Below are positions 25,220-35,823 of a stretch of 64,000 bases of DNA, piece after piece. Numbering within the stretch: position 1 is the stretch's first letter; each line of letters opens with the position of its first letter. The notes below the pieces were generated by a model. That model was not told where the DNA came from. It made no database searches and worked only from the letters and a program-made list of their open reading frames with translations. The DNA is taken from contig NZ_CP030051.1 in the NCBI RefSeq assembly GCF_004114975.1, positions 2,790,001 through 2,854,000 of the forward strand. Reading direction: 5' to 3'. Source of the stretch: Bradyrhizobium guangdongense. GTDB lineage: Bacteria > Pseudomonadota > Alphaproteobacteria > Rhizobiales > Xanthobacteraceae. The position numbers and the translations under genes were made by a program.

Positions 25220-26095
25220 CTAGGGCAAACTGTCCGAATTGATCAGGCGCGACCGCTCGGCAAGGAAGCGGCGGGGGCTCTGTCCCATCGTCTTCTTGAA
25301 CATCGTGATGAACGCGCTGGGCGTTTCGTAGCCCAGTTCCAGCGACACGGCCTGGACCGAACTGCCCGCCGTGAGGCGTTGCATGGCGATCAGAATGTGG
25401 AGACGCTGGCGCCAGCGCCCGAAGGTCATCCCTGTTTCCTTGGCGATGAAGCGTGCGAACGTACTCTCGCTCATCGCGTAGCGCGAGGCGACTTCGTCCA
25501 TCGTGCTGCGGTCGCCCGGATTATTCAACAAGGAGGTCGCGAGGTGTTGAAGACGGGCGTCGGGGGAGATCGGCAGATACATTTCATCTGTCGTCGTCAT
25601 CTGCACGAGTTCGTCGAGCAAAACCCGGCCGAGACGGCTGGTCGGTCCTTCCAGCGGATAGAGCGGTGGGAACACAGAGAGGCGGTGGATCAATTCGCGC
25701 ACCAGCGACGTGATCATCAGCGTGCAGCAGGTCCGCGGCAGCATGCTGACCTGTGGATCGATGAACACGGTGTAGAGTTTGCCGAAATCGGCCACGCAAT
25801 TGCTGTGCTGCACGCCGGCCGGGATCCATACCGCGCCTTGCGGAGGCACGATCCACAAGCCGCCAGGCGCCCGGCACATCACCGAGCCATGCGATGCGAC
25901 GACCAATTGGCCTTTGCGGTGTGAGTGCAGCGGCAGGTCGTCGTTGTCTTTGCTGGTTTCGAGACAGAATGAAGTGACGGGACGATCGAACTGATCCGGA
26001 TCGACCGGATCATAGTTGATCCGAAGATCGGGCAGATCCATTCGCGCAAAATCCGGATCGAACTCGGTCTCGGGCGGCATTTTCAATCCTGCCAA
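25220..26095 (-). CDS. AraC-family regulator, paralogue of the one at 10.5 kb
   Basis: 291-residue transcription factor with a cupin effector domain (LPLHSHRKGQLVVASHG, GAVWIPAGVQHSNCV) and C-terminal AraC helix-turn-helices (QAVSLELGYETPSAFITMFKKTMGQSPRRFLAER). It is paralogous along its length to the AraC protein at 10456-11394. Together the two bracket the efflux/flavin/LLM catabolic region, which suggests they sense related ligands, one controlling efflux and this one perhaps the catabolic genes. It converges on the binding-protein gene, with a hairpin between them. Confidence 0.88.
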   Translation of the reverse strand: MAGLKMPPETEFDPDFARMDLPDLRINYDPVDPDQFDRPVTSFCLETSKDNDDLPLHSHRKGQLVVASHGSVMCRAPGGLWIVPPQGAVWIPAGVQHSNCVADFGKLYTVFIDPQVSMLPRTCCTLMITSLVRELIHRLSVFPPLYPLEGPTSRLGRVLLDELVQMTTTDEMYLPISPDARLQHLATSLLNNPGDRSTMDEVASRYAMSESTFARFIAKETGMTFGRWRQRLHILIAMQRLTAGSSVQAVSLELGYETPSAFITMFKKTMGQSPRRFLAERSRLINSDSLP

Positions 26096-26450
26096 TTCGT
26101 CAAGTCAGTCAAGCCTTGATGCAGATCCTGCTGTTAACCGAGGTTAGCTGATTTGAAAGGTCAGGTCACTAGCCGCGGCGAGCCGTTGAGTTCACCAATC
26201 TGCGACAAGATGCCCGCTCCTGCGGCGTGAGCGCGTAGTGATGCGTCATGTTGCGCGGTGATCAAGCGGAAGCATCTGTCAGGCGGCCCACGGTTCGATC
26301 ACTTGCTGATCAAACCAACAGCAGAGAATGCTGCGATGCGAGCTTCGGCGTCCCTCCGCAGCCAGGCAATCCGTCGGAACGCGGCCGTATTCAGCAGCAC
26401 GTGCCATAGCACCAGATGCTACCAAGTGCGCGCTTTCTGGAGCCCGACGC
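26096..26450. other. Gene-free stretch upstream of the pyruvate dehydrogenase operon
   Basis: 355 bases between the divergently transcribed AraC gene and aceE. The plus-strand frame is open from 26328 into aceE, but the upstream part does not look like an E1 protein. The stretch should hold promoters in both directions; I see no clear operator, repeat or RNA gene. Confidence 0.45.
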
Positions 26451-29126
26451 ATGACTGCACACATCGATCCGCCACGCAAGGCGATCACCGATCAGGACAC
26501 GATCGAAACCGCCGATTGGCTCGCATCGCTTGGATCGCTCCACCGCAGCGCCGGTGCCGAGCGCGTGCGATACATCCTGGCTGCGCTCGATCGGCGTGCG
26601 AAGGAGCTCGGCGTTCTGCCGGACTCTCCGCCGTTTTCGCCCTATCGCAATTCGATTCCACTCGAGCAGCAGAGGCCCTACCCCGGCGACATCGCGATCG
26701 AGACGCGCCTGACGGCGATCATTCGCTGGAACGCGCTCGCGATGGTGGTCCGCGCCAACAAGGCCTATGGGGAACTCGGCGGGCACGTCGCCAGCTACGC
26801 CTCGGCCGCGGAGATTTTCGAGGTCGGTTTCAATCATTTCTTTCGCGCGTCAAGCTCCGAGTCGGAGGGGGACTTGGTGTATTTCCAGCCGCATTCGTCC
26901 CCCGGAGTCTATGCCCGAGCGTATCTCGAAGGCCGACTGTCGGACGAAAATCTGAAGCTGTATCGCCAGGAACTGAGCGGCCCCGGTCTGTCGTCCTATC
27001 CGCATCCCTGGCTGATGCCGGAGTTCTGGCAAGTGCCGTCGGCGTCGATGGGCCTCGGCCCGATCAGCGCGATCTACCAGGCGCGGTTCATGAAGTATCT
27101 GCAGCATCGCGGCCTGGTGCAGACGGCTGGTCGCCACGTCTGGGGTGTGTTCGGCGACGGCGAGATGGACGAGCCCGAATCGATCGCCGGGCTCGCCCTG
27201 GCGGCACGGGAAAATCTCGACAACCTCACCTTCGTCGTCAATTGCAACCTGCAGCGCCTAGACGGACCGGTCCGCGGCAACGGGCAGGTGATTCAGGAAC
27301 TCGAATCGCTGTTCCGGGGCGCCGGTTGGAACGTCATCAAGGTGCTGTGGGGATCGGACTGGGACGATATCTTCGCGCGCGACAGCAACCATGCGCTCCT
27401 GCGCAAATTCGCCGACACCGTCGATGGCAAATATCAGACGCTCGGCGCCAAGGATGGGGCCTACAACCTCGCCAACTTCTTCAGCGAGGACCCCGAGGTC
27501 CGGGCGCTGGTTGCGCACATGTCGGACGTGGATATCGACGGCCTGAAGCGCGGTGGCCACGACTTCAAGAAGCTGTTCGCGGCCTTTGCCGCCGCGACGG
27601 ACACCAAGGGTCGGCCGACCGTCATTCTGGCGAAGACCAAGAAGGGCTACGGCATGGGCGGCGCCGGCGAGTCGCGCATGACGTCGCACCAGGCCAAGAA
27701 GCTCGACGTCGACGCGCTGTATGCGTTCCGCGACCGGTTCGCCCTGCCGCTTAGCAACGAGCAAGTCGAGAATTTGGAATTCTTCAGGCCTGCGGAAGAC
27801 AGCGCGGAAATTCAGTATCTGCGCGCCCGTCGCGCGGCACTCGGGGGCTACATGCCGGCGCGGCGACGCGCTTCGGCGGAGCTGCCGGTGCCGCCGCTGC
27901 AATCCTACGCGGAGTTCGCGCTTCGCGGCGACGGCAAGGAGACGTCGACCACTATGGCGATCGCGCGGCTGTTCACCAATTTGCTCAAGGACAAGACGCT
28001 CGGCCCGCGCATCGTTCCGATCGTCGCCGACGAAGCCCGCACCTTCGGAATGGCGAACCTGTTCAGGCAGGTCGGCATCTACTCGCCGGCGGGGCAGCTC
28101 TACGAGCCGGAAGATGCCGGCTCGATGCTGTACTACAAGGAAGCGATCGACGGTCAATTGCTGGAGGAAGGGATCACCGAGGCGGGGGCGATTTCGTCCT
28201 GGACCGCGGCGGCGACTTCCTACAGCACCCATAACTTCCCGTTGCTGCCGTTCTATATCTACTATTCGATGTTCGGCTTTCAGCGGGTCGGCGATCTGAT
28301 CTGGGCGGCAGCGGACCAGCGCGCGCGTGGCTTTCTGATCGGGGCGACGGCCGGCCGGACGACGCTCGGCGGCGAAGGCTTGCAGCATCAGGACGGGTCC
28401 AGCCATCTGATGGCCGCGACCGTTCCGAACTGCCGGGCCTACGATCCGGCATTCTCCTACGAGGTGGCCGTCATCGTCGATCACGGCATGCGGTCGATGC
28501 TCGAGCAGGGCAACGACGAGTTCTATTACCTCACGGCAATGAACGAGAACTATGCGCAGCCCTCGATGCCCGACGATGCGCGCGAGGGCATCATCAAGGG
28601 TCTCTATCGGGTTCTGCCGAGCGCTGACGGGCCGGGGAAGATCAGGCTGGTCGGCTCGGGTGCCATTCTTCCGGAGGCGCTCGCCGCCGCGGCGATGCTG
28701 CAAAGCGAATGGAAAGTGCCCAGTGAAGTCTGGTCGGCAACGAGCTTTTCCGAGCTGGCGCGGGAGGCGCGTGAGGTGGAGCGAACTAATCGGCTCTCGC
28801 CGCTGTCGACCCCGGTCGAGAGCCACGTCGCACAATGCCTCGGCGGCAAGGTGCCGATCGTCGCGGCATCGGATTATGTCCGGGCGTATCCGCAACTGAT
28901 CGGTTCTTACATCGAGGCGCCCTACACGGTTCTGGGCACCGACGGTTTCGGGCGCAGCGATACCCGCGCCGCGCTCAGATCTTTCTTCGAGGTCGATCGC
29001 AAGCAGATCGTCGTTGCGGCGCTGTCGGCGCTGGCAAAATTGGGTGAAGTGGCGCGTGAGCAGGTAGCCGAGGCCATCGCCAGCTACGAATTGCCGACCG
29101 GCGTTGCATCGCCTTGGTCTCGCTGA
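26451..29126 (+). CDS. aceE: Pyruvate dehydrogenase E1, homodimeric (AceE type)
   Basis: Thiamine-diphosphate-dependent E1 that decarboxylates pyruvate (or a close 2-oxo acid) and acetylates E2. The 891-residue single-chain protein has the AceE layout: PHSSPGVYARAYLEGRL near residue 145, the ThDP motif GDGEMDEPESIAG about residue 236 ending in VVNCNLQRLDGPV, then the pyrimidine and C-terminal domains with MANLFRQVGIYSP. ATG 26451 with GGAG upstream is chosen over the open frame from 26328. It overlaps no neighbour; aceF starts 17 bp later. Rhizobiales normally use an E1 alpha/beta heterotetramer, so this gene type is unusual in such a background and may be acquired. Other 2-oxo acids remain possible substrates. 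Confidence 0.92.
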   Translation: MTAHIDPPRKAITDQDTIETADWLASLGSLHRSAGAERVRYILAALDRRAKELGVLPDSPPFSPYRNSIPLEQQRPYPGDIAIETRLTAIIRWNALAMVVRANKAYGELGGHVASYASAAEIFEVGFNHFFRASSSESEGDLVYFQPHSSPGVYARAYLEGRLSDENLKLYRQELSGPGLSSYPHPWLMPEFWQVPSASMGLGPISAIYQARFMKYLQHRGLVQTAGRHVWGVFGDGEMDEPESIAGLALAARENLDNLTFVVNCNLQRLDGPVRGNGQVIQELESLFRGAGWNVIKVLWGSDWDDIFARDSNHALLRKFADTVDGKYQTLGAKDGAYNLANFFSEDPEVRALVAHMSDVDIDGLKRGGHDFKKLFAAFAAATDTKGRPTVILAKTKKGYGMGGAGESRMTSHQAKKLDVDALYAFRDRFALPLSNEQVENLEFFRPAEDSAEIQYLRARRAALGGYMPARRRASAELPVPPLQSYAEFALRGDGKETSTTMAIARLFTNLLKDKTLGPRIVPIVADEARTFGMANLFRQVGIYSPAGQLYEPEDAGSMLYYKEAIDGQLLEEGITEAGAISSWTAAATSYSTHNFPLLPFYIYYSMFGFQRVGDLIWAAADQRARGFLIGATAGRTTLGGEGLQHQDGSSHLMAATVPNCRAYDPAFSYEVAVIVDHGMRSMLEQGNDEFYYLTAMNENYAQPSMPDDAREGIIKGLYRVLPSADGPGKIRLVGSGAILPEALAAAAMLQSEWKVPSEVWSATSFSELAREAREVERTNRLSPLSTPVESHVAQCLGGKVPIVAASDYVRAYPQLIGSYIEAPYTVLGTDGFGRSDTRAALRSFFEVDRKQIVVAALSALAKLGEVAREQVAEAIASYELPTGVASPWSR

Positions 29127-29143
29127 CAGAGGGCGGAGCGCGC

Positions 29144-30424
29144 ATGTCTCATTCAATTGAAGTCGTTCTGCCGGATATTGGGGACTACAAGGATGTTCCG
29201 GTAGTCGAAATCAATGTGTCGGTCGGCGACGAGGTCATGATCGACATGCCGTTGCTGTCGATCGAGTCCGACAAGGCGACGATGGAGGTGCCATCCCCGG
29301 CCGCAGGCACGGTGGCCAAACTGATGATCGACGTCGGGACGCGGGTTTCTCAAGGTTCGGTTCTGATGATCCTCGAAGGTCGCGGTGAATCCACCGCGCC
29401 TCCGCCGGCGAGTGCGTCGGCGCCACAGGTGGAGCGACGGTTCTCGCAGCAGGAGGCGCTGTCACAGCCGGCGCCCGCCGCTCGAGTCGATGGCTCGCCA
29501 GCACGTGCACAGCAGCCGCAGCCCGGCGGGGCTGCGCATGCGTCGCCGTCGGTCCGCGCTTTGGCGCGTGAGCTCGGCGTCGCGCTGGACTCTGTCGTGC
29601 CTACCGGCCCCAAGGGCCGGATTCTGCGTGAGGATGTGGCGGCCTTCGTCAATGGAGTGGTGCGATCGGGACCGGCGATGACGCCTGCGCCCGACGCGCC
29701 GGTCGATTGGCCCAAGGTGGATTTCGAGAGGCACGGCGCGGTCGAGCGCTTGCCGCTGACGCGGATCCAGAAGCTGACCGGCGCGAACCTCTCGCGCAAC
29801 TGGAACGTCATTCCCCATGTGACGAATTTCGACAAAGCGGATGTGACCGACGCCGAAGCCTTTCGTCAGCTCGCCAATGCCGAGGCCGCGAAGGACACGG
29901 CGAAGCTCACCATGGTGTCGCTGCTGATCAAGGCCGCGGCCTTGGCGCTGCAGAGATACCCGCGCTTCAATTCGTCGCTCGATGGCGATGAGCTGATCCT
30001 CAAGCACTACGTCCACATCGGCTTCGCCGTCGACACGCCGAAAGGTCTGGTCGTGCCGGTGATCCGTGACTGCGATAAGAAGGGCCTTCGGCAGATCGCC
30101 GCGGAGATGCGCTCGCTCGCCGACAAGGCGCTCGCGGGGCAGCTCGCGTCGGGCGACATGCAGGGCGGCTGTTTCTCGGTGTCGTCTCTGGGAGGCGTCG
30201 GCGGTCAGGGATTTACTCCCATCATCAACGCGCCCGAGGTGGCAATACTCGGAGCCGGTCGTGCCGCCTCCGAGGCAGTCTGGAATGGACGCGAATTCGA
30301 ACCGCGGCTCGTCCTTCTCCTGAGTCTGTCGTGGGATCACCGGGTCGTCGACGGCGTGGCCGGGGCCCGGTTCCTGGGCTTCGTCGCGTCGGTTCTCTCC
30401 GATCTGCGGCGCTTCGCATTGTGA
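29144..30424 (+). CDS. aceF: Dihydrolipoamide acyltransferase E2 of the PDH complex
   Basis: E2 core enzyme that transfers the acyl group from lipoamide to CoA. 426 residues: one N-terminal lipoyl domain with the lipoylated lysine in SIESDKATMEVP (near residue 42), a Pro/Ala-rich hinge, a peripheral-subunit binding domain (HASPSVRALARELGVALDSVVPTGPKGRILREDV near residue 130), another linker, and the catalytic domain ending in the active-site SWDHRVVDGVAG. ATG 29144 follows GGAG and lies 17 bp after aceE. A single lipoyl domain is fewer than the three of E. coli. Confidence 0.92.
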   Translation: MSHSIEVVLPDIGDYKDVPVVEINVSVGDEVMIDMPLLSIESDKATMEVPSPAAGTVAKLMIDVGTRVSQGSVLMILEGRGESTAPPPASASAPQVERRFSQQEALSQPAPAARVDGSPARAQQPQPGGAAHASPSVRALARELGVALDSVVPTGPKGRILREDVAAFVNGVVRSGPAMTPAPDAPVDWPKVDFERHGAVERLPLTRIQKLTGANLSRNWNVIPHVTNFDKADVTDAEAFRQLANAEAAKDTAKLTMVSLLIKAAALALQRYPRFNSSLDGDELILKHYVHIGFAVDTPKGLVVPVIRDCDKKGLRQIAAEMRSLADKALAGQLASGDMQGGCFSVSSLGGVGGQGFTPIINAPEVAILGAGRAASEAVWNGREFEPRLVLLLSLSWDHRVVDGVAGARFLGFVASVLSDLRRFAL

Positions 30425-30432
30425 GGACGCAG

Positions 30433-32148
30433 ATGCGGACAGAGGAGATCCGGGTCCCCGACATCGGGGATTTCGCAGACGTCGAAGTCGTCGAGGTCCA
30501 CGTCAGGGCGGGCGACGTCGTCGCGCGAGAGCAGGCTTTGATCACCGTGGAATCCGACAAGGCGACGCTGGAGATTCCGTCGCCGATTGCAGGGGTGATC
30601 ACGAGCATTTCACTGCGCGTTGGAGACAAGGTGTCTCGAGGCTCCATGATTGGCAGGGCGTCGGCGTCGGACGAAGCGGGCGCGCAAGGCGAGACCGGCT
30701 CGGCGGATCAGGCCGATGCTGGCCGGCGCGCAACGGATCTTACACGCTACGATCTTGTCGTAATCGGCGGCGGGCCGGGCGGCTATTCAGCAGCGTTCCG
30801 GGCCGCAGATCTTGGACTGAGAACCGCGATCGTCGAACGCTACGGCACCTTGGGGGGAGTTTGCCTGAATGTCGGATGTATCCCGTCGAAGGCGCTGCTT
30901 CATGTTGCGGCCATCAAAGAGGAAGCCGAGCGGATCGCCGACATGGGCATTCGCTTCGGCGCGCCGCGGATCGATCTGCAGGCGCTGCGCGCCTTCAAGG
31001 ACGGCACCGTCGCGAAGCTGACGGATGGGCTGAGCAAGATGGCGGCGGCGCGCCGCGTCACGGTGATCTGCGGTACCGCGAAATTCGTCTCCGCCACGCG
31101 GCTCGAGATTGCCGGCGAGGGGGCAAGCTCGCAGCAGATCGATTTCGGACAATGTATCATCGCGACGGGCTCGCGCGCGGTGCAGTTGGCGGTGCTTCCC
31201 AAGGACGAGCGGGTCGTGACCTCGACCGGCGCGCTCGCGCTGCGAAGCATTCCGGGCCGCATGCTCGTGATCGGAGCGGGGATCATCGGGCTGGAGATGG
31301 CGACCGTCTACAGCGCGCTCGGCGCCAAGATCGATCTTGTCGAAAGGCTTCCCGATATCCTGGCGGGCGTGGATGCCGATGCGGTGAAGATCTGGCGTTC
31401 GCGCAACGCGCATCGCTTCGAGCATATCGACCTTGAAAGCAGCGTATCAACTGCCGCGGTGACGCCCGACGGCGTGACGGTTGGTATCGCGGGCGCGTCA
31501 GTTGAGACGCGATCCTACGATCTCGTGCTGCAATCTGCAGGCCGCGTTCCTAACAGCGGCGAACTCGGCCTCGAACGGATCGACGTTGCAATCGATTCGA
31601 ACGGCTTCATTCAGGTCGACGAGCAGATGAGAACGACGGCGCGCAACGTCTTCGCCATCGGCGACGTCGTCGGCGGTGCGATGCTGGCGCACAAGGCCGT
31701 TCACGAGGGGCACGTCGCCGCGGAAGTAGCTGCCGGAAAGCCGGCGGCCTTTACCGCGAAGATCGTCCCCAATGTCGCCTACACCGATCCTGAGATCGCC
31801 TGGGTCGGCAAGTCCGAGCGTGATGTCGCCGAATCCGGACGGAAGATCCGTTCGACAAAATTCCCATGGGCCGCGTCCGGCCGGGCCATCGCGTCGGGCG
31901 CATCCTATGGCATGACGAAGCTGCTGTTCGACGCCGAAACCGGTCGCATCGTCGGGGGCGTGATCGTCGGACCGCATGCCGGCGATATGATCGGGGAAAT
32001 CTGTCTCGCTATCGAAATGGGGGCTGACGCGATCGATATCGGAAAGACCATTCACCCGCATCCGACCCTCGGCGAGACGATCGGCATGGCTGCCGAAGTC
32101 CATGAGGGCATTTGCACCGACCTGCCTCCAATCGCCAGAAAGCCGTAG
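30433..32148 (+). CDS. lpdA: Dihydrolipoamide dehydrogenase E3 with N-terminal lipoyl domain
   Basis: FAD enzyme reoxidising the lipoyl groups of the complex, 571 residues. An N-terminal lipoyl domain ([17 protein letters not shown], Lys near residue 43) and a linker precede a standard E3: FAD motif [16 protein letters not shown], redox disulfide [19 protein letters not shown] motif [30 protein letters not shown], and the C-terminal active-site HPHPTLGE. The ATG at 30433 has GAGG at good spacing; a GTG at 30421 overlapping the aceF stop lacks one. Lipoyl-E3 fusions accompany AceE-type E1 mainly in beta- and gammaproteobacteria. The 3' end reappears in broken form at about 39.9-40.4 kb. Confidence 0.93.
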   Translation: MRTEEIRVPDIGDFADVEVVEVHVRAGDVVAREQALITVESDKATLEIPSPIAGVITSISLRVGDKVSRGSMIGRASASDEAGAQGETGSADQADAGRRATDLTRYDLVVIGGGPGGYSAAFRAADLGLRTAIVERYGTLGGVCLNVGCIPSKALLHVAAIKEEAERIADMGIRFGAPRIDLQALRAFKDGTVAKLTDGLSKMAAARRVTVICGTAKFVSATRLEIAGEGASSQQIDFGQCIIATGSRAVQLAVLPKDERVVTSTGALALRSIPGRMLVIGAGIIGLEMATVYSALGAKIDLVERLPDILAGVDADAVKIWRSRNAHRFEHIDLESSVSTAAVTPDGVTVGIAGASVETRSYDLVLQSAGRVPNSGELGLERIDVAIDSNGFIQVDEQMRTTARNVFAIGDVVGGAMLAHKAVHEGHVAAEVAAGKPAAFTAKIVPNVAYTDPEIAWVGKSERDVAESGRKIRSTKFPWAASGRAIASGASYGMTKLLFDAETGRIVGGVIVGPHAGDMIGEICLAIEMGADAIDIGKTIHPHPTLGETIGMAAEVHEGICTDLPPIARKP

Positions 32149-32165
32149 ATCAGTTGGCCCAATCG

Positions 32166-33695
32166 ATGTCCGTTATCGAAGCCCTTGAACAACGTCGCGC
32201 CGGTGCCAAACTCGGCGGCGGCGAGAAGCGCATCGAGGCGCAGCACGCCCGCGGCAAGCTGACCGCGCGCGAGCGCATCGAGCTCTTGCTCGACAAGGGA
32301 TCGTTCGAGGAGTTCGACATGTTCGTCGAGCACCGCTCCACCGAGTTCGGCATGGAGAAGAACAAGATCCCCGGCGATGGCGTCGTCACCGGCTGGGGTA
32401 CCGTCAACGGCCGCAAGACGTTCGTCTTTGCCAAGGATTTTACGGTGTTCGGCGGCTCGCTCTCGGAAACGCACGCGCTGAAGATCACGAAACTCCAGGA
32501 CATGGCGATGAAGGCGCGGGCGCCGATCATCGGCCTCTATGACGCGGGCGGCGCCCGCATCCAGGAAGGCGTCGCCGCGCTTGCCGGCTATTCCTACGTG
32601 TTCCGCCGCAACGTGCTCGCCTCGGGCGTGATCCCGCAGATTTCGGTGATCATGGGTCCCTGCGCCGGCGGTGACGTCTATTCGCCGGCGATGACCGACT
32701 TCATCTTCATGGTGAAGAACACCAGCTACATGTTCGTCACCGGCCCCGACGTTGTGAAGACCGTCACCAACGAGGTCGTCACCGCCGAGGAACTCGGCGG
32801 CGCCTCGGTACACGCGACGCGCTCCTCGATCGCCGATGGCGCCTTCGAGAACGACGTCGAGACGCTGCTGCAGATGCGGCGCCTCATCGACTTCCTGCCG
32901 TCCAACAACACCGACGGCGCGCCGGAATGGCCGAGCTTCGACGACATCGAACGGGTCGACATGTCCCTGGACACGCTCATCCCCGACAATCCGAACAAGC
33001 CCTATGACATGAAGGAGCTGATCCTGAAGGTCGTGGACGAGGGCGATTTCTTCGAGATCGCGGAAGCCTTCGCCAAGAACATCATCACCGGCTTCGGCCG
33101 GATCGCGGGCCGCACTGTCGGTTTCGTCGCCAACCAGCCGATGGTGCTGGCCGGCGTGCTCGACAGCGACGCCTCCCGCAAGGCGGCGCGCTTCGTCCGC
33201 TTCTGCGACGCCTTCAACATTCCCATCGTCACCTTCGTGGACGTGCCGGGTTTCCTCCCGGGCACCGCGCAGGAATATGGCGGCCTGATCAAGCACGGCG
33301 CGAAGCTGCTGTTCGCCTATTCGCAATGCACCGTGCCACTGGTCACCATTATCACCCGCAAGGCCTATGGCGGTGCCTTCGACGTCATGGCCTCCAAGGA
33401 AATCGGCGCCGACATGAACTATGCCTGGCCGACGGCCCAGATCGCCGTCATGGGCGCGAAAGGTGCGGTCGAGATCATCTTCCGCTCTGATATCGGCAAT
33501 CCCGACAAGATCGCTGCGCGCACCAAGGAATATGAGGACCGCTTCCTCTCGCCGTTCATCGCGGCCGAGCGCGGCTATATCGACGACGTCATCATGCCCC
33601 ACTCGACGCGCAAGCGCATCGCAAGGGCGCTGGCGATGCTGAAGGACAAGAAGACGGAAATGCCGGCGAAGAAGCACGACAATTTGCCGTTGTGA
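32166..33695 (+). CDS. pccB: Propionyl-CoA carboxylase beta (carboxyltransferase) subunit
   Basis: Carboxyltransferase half of biotin-dependent propionyl-CoA carboxylase, giving methylmalonyl-CoA. 509 residues with two crotonase-like domains: [21 protein letters not shown] near residue 18, [26 protein letters not shown] near residue 125, [20 protein letters not shown], and C-terminal [16 protein letters not shown] with [13 protein letters not shown]. The ATG at 32166 matches the family N-terminus; it lies 17 bp after lpdA. The stop overlaps the pccA GTG by 4 bp. Codon use and GC look like a typical Bradyrhizobium core gene, so this may be a paralogue of a chromosomal copy. Confidence 0.94.
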   Translation: MSVIEALEQRRAGAKLGGGEKRIEAQHARGKLTARERIELLLDKGSFEEFDMFVEHRSTEFGMEKNKIPGDGVVTGWGTVNGRKTFVFAKDFTVFGGSLSETHALKITKLQDMAMKARAPIIGLYDAGGARIQEGVAALAGYSYVFRRNVLASGVIPQISVIMGPCAGGDVYSPAMTDFIFMVKNTSYMFVTGPDVVKTVTNEVVTAEELGGASVHATRSSIADGAFENDVETLLQMRRLIDFLPSNNTDGAPEWPSFDDIERVDMSLDTLIPDNPNKPYDMKELILKVVDEGDFFEIAEAFAKNIITGFGRIAGRTVGFVANQPMVLAGVLDSDASRKAARFVRFCDAFNIPIVTFVDVPGFLPGTAQEYGGLIKHGAKLLFAYSQCTVPLVTIITRKAYGGAFDVMASKEIGADMNYAWPTAQIAVMGAKGAVEIIFRSDIGNPDKIAARTKEYEDRFLSPFIAAERGYIDDVIMPHSTRKRIARALAMLKDKKTEMPAKKHDNLPL

Positions 33696-35713
33696 AAATG
33701 TTCAAGAAGATTCTGATCGCCAATCGCGGCGAAATCGCCTGCCGGGTCATCAAGACTGCCCGCCGCATGGGAATTGAAACGGTCGCCGTCTATTCCGAGG
33801 CCGACCGCGGCGCCCTCCATGTCGAGATGGCCGACGAGGCCGTGCTGATCGGGCCGCCCGCGGCGGCTGAAAGCTATCTGGTCATCGACAAGATCGTCGA
33901 GGCCTGCCGCAAGACGGGCGCGCAAGCCGTGCACCCCGGCTATGGCTTTCTGTCCGAGCGCGAGGCCTTTCCGCGTGCTCTGGAGGCTGCTGGCATCGTT
34001 TTCATCGGCCCGAACCCTGGCGCGATCGCCGCGATGGGCGACAAGATCGAGTCCAAAAAAGCAGCAGCGAAGGCGAAGGTCTCCACGGTACCCGGCTATC
34101 TCGGTGTGATCGAAGACGACAAGCACGCGGTCAGGATCGCCGATGAGATCGGCTATCCCGTGATGATCAAGGCCTCTGCCGGCGGCGGTGGCAAGGGCAT
34201 GCGCATCGCGCATTCCAAGGCCGAGGTCGGCGAAGGCTTCAATCTCGCCAAGGCGGAAGCAAAAGCCTCGTTCGGCGATGATCGCGTCTTCGTCGAGAAG
34301 TTCATCGTCGATCCCCGCCATATCGAGATCCAGGTGCTGGGCGACAAGCATGGCAACGTGATCTATCTCGGCGAGCGCGAATGCTCGATCCAGCGCCGCA
34401 ATCAGAAGGTCATCGAGGAGGCGCCGTCGCCGCTGCTCGACGAGGCCACCCGCCGCAAGATGGGCGAGCAGGCCGTCGCGCTGGCGAAGGCTGTGAATTA
34501 CGATTCCGCGGGTACGGTCGAATTCGTCGCAGGCCAGGACAAGAGCTTCTACTTCCTGGAGATGAACACGCGTCTCCAGGTTGAGCATCCCGTCACCGAG
34601 CTCGTCACTGGCGTCGACCTCGTCGAGCAGATGATCCGCGTCGCTGCCGGCGAGAAGCTCGCGATCGCGCAGAAGGATGTCACGCTGACCGGCTGGGCGG
34701 TGGAATCGCGCCTTTACGCGGAAGACCCGTTCCGCAACTTCCTGCCCTCGATCGGGCGCCTGGTGAAGTATCGCCCGTCGGCCGAAGTGAGCAAGGACGG
34801 CATCACCGTGCGCAACGACACCGGCGTGCAGGAGGGCGGCGAGATCTCGATCCACTACGATCCGATGATCGCCAAACTTGTGACTCATGCGCCGTCGAGG
34901 GCCGCCGCGATCGAGGCGCAGTCGACTGCGCTGGATTCGTTCTATGTCGATGGTATCAGGCACAACATCCCGTTCCTGTCGGCGCTGATGAACCATCCGC
35001 GCTGGCGGGAGGGCAATCTCTCCACCGGCTTCATCGCGGAAGAATTCCCCAAGGGCTTTTCCGTGCGCGTGCCCGAAGGCGAGGTCGCGCGTCGGATCGC
35101 CGCGGTCGGCGCCGCCATCGATCACGTGCTCGGTGAGCGCAAGCGCCAGATCTCCGGCCAAATGGGCGGCCGCGTCGTGCAGCGCGAGCGCCGCCGCGCG
35201 GTCTGGCTCGATCGCCAGGAGATCCAGCTCGATGTTGGTCGCGAGGGCGACGCGATCGCGATCCGCTTCGTCGGTGCTGAGGGCAAGGCCGGCAATGCGC
35301 ATCTGTTGCACTCGCCGTGGAAGCCCGGCGATCCGGTCTGGCAGGGCACGATCGATGGTCACATCATCGCGGTGCAGGCGCGCCCGATCGCCAACGGCAT
35401 TCGCCTCGCGCATCAGGGCGTCGAGGTGCCGGTCTATGTCTGGACCGAAGCCGAAGCGGCCTCGGCGAAGCTGATGCCGGTGACCACGGCGTCCGACACC
35501 GGCAAGAAGCTGCTCTGTCCGATGCCTGGCCTGATCGTCTCGATCGCCGTGACCGAAGGGCAGGAGGTCAAGGCCGGCGAGACGCTAGCCGTGGTCGAAG
35601 CCATGAAGATGCAGAACGTGCTGCGCGCCGAGCGCGATGGCACCGTGAAGAAGATCCACGCCAGTGCCGGTGCGACGCTCGCGGTCGACGCGCTGATTTT
35701 GGAGTTCTCCTGA
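33692..35713 (+). CDS. pccA: Propionyl-CoA carboxylase alpha (biotin carboxylase/BCCP) subunit
   Basis: Biotin carboxylase plus biotin carrier of propionyl-CoA carboxylase, 673 residues. The N-terminal biotin carboxylase domain begins [15 protein letters not shown] and contains the ATP-grasp loop [45 protein letters not shown] and [19 protein letters not shown] domain follows, and the C-terminal carrier domain has the biotinyl lysine in VEAMKMQN near residue 640. The GTG at 33692 overlaps the pccB stop (GTGA); an ATG two codons later (33698) is equally possible. About 110 bp of non-coding sequence separates it from mutA. Confidence 0.94.
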   Translation: MKMFKKILIANRGEIACRVIKTARRMGIETVAVYSEADRGALHVEMADEAVLIGPPAAAESYLVIDKIVEACRKTGAQAVHPGYGFLSEREAFPRALEAAGIVFIGPNPGAIAAMGDKIESKKAAAKAKVSTVPGYLGVIEDDKHAVRIADEIGYPVMIKASAGGGGKGMRIAHSKAEVGEGFNLAKAEAKASFGDDRVFVEKFIVDPRHIEIQVLGDKHGNVIYLGERECSIQRRNQKVIEEAPSPLLDEATRRKMGEQAVALAKAVNYDSAGTVEFVAGQDKSFYFLEMNTRLQVEHPVTELVTGVDLVEQMIRVAAGEKLAIAQKDVTLTGWAVESRLYAEDPFRNFLPSIGRLVKYRPSAEVSKDGITVRNDTGVQEGGEISIHYDPMIAKLVTHAPSRAAAIEAQSTALDSFYVDGIRHNIPFLSALMNHPRWREGNLSTGFIAEEFPKGFSVRVPEGEVARRIAAVGAAIDHVLGERKRQISGQMGGRVVQRERRRAVWLDRQEIQLDVGREGDAIAIRFVGAEGKAGNAHLLHSPWKPGDPVWQGTIDGHIIAVQARPIANGIRLAHQGVEVPVYVWTEAEAASAKLMPVTTASDTGKKLLCPMPGLIVSIAVTEGQEVKAGETLAVVEAMKMQNVLRAERDGTVKKIHASAGATLAVDALILEFS

Positions 35714-35823
35714 ACACCGCAAGACGCGACCTGAGATGGGCAGCGTGTCTGCAGGAATTCCGGTTACTTCCAGGCAGAAGTCATGTTGGGCAGCTCGGCG
35801 TCACTTGGGATTAGGTGGACTTG

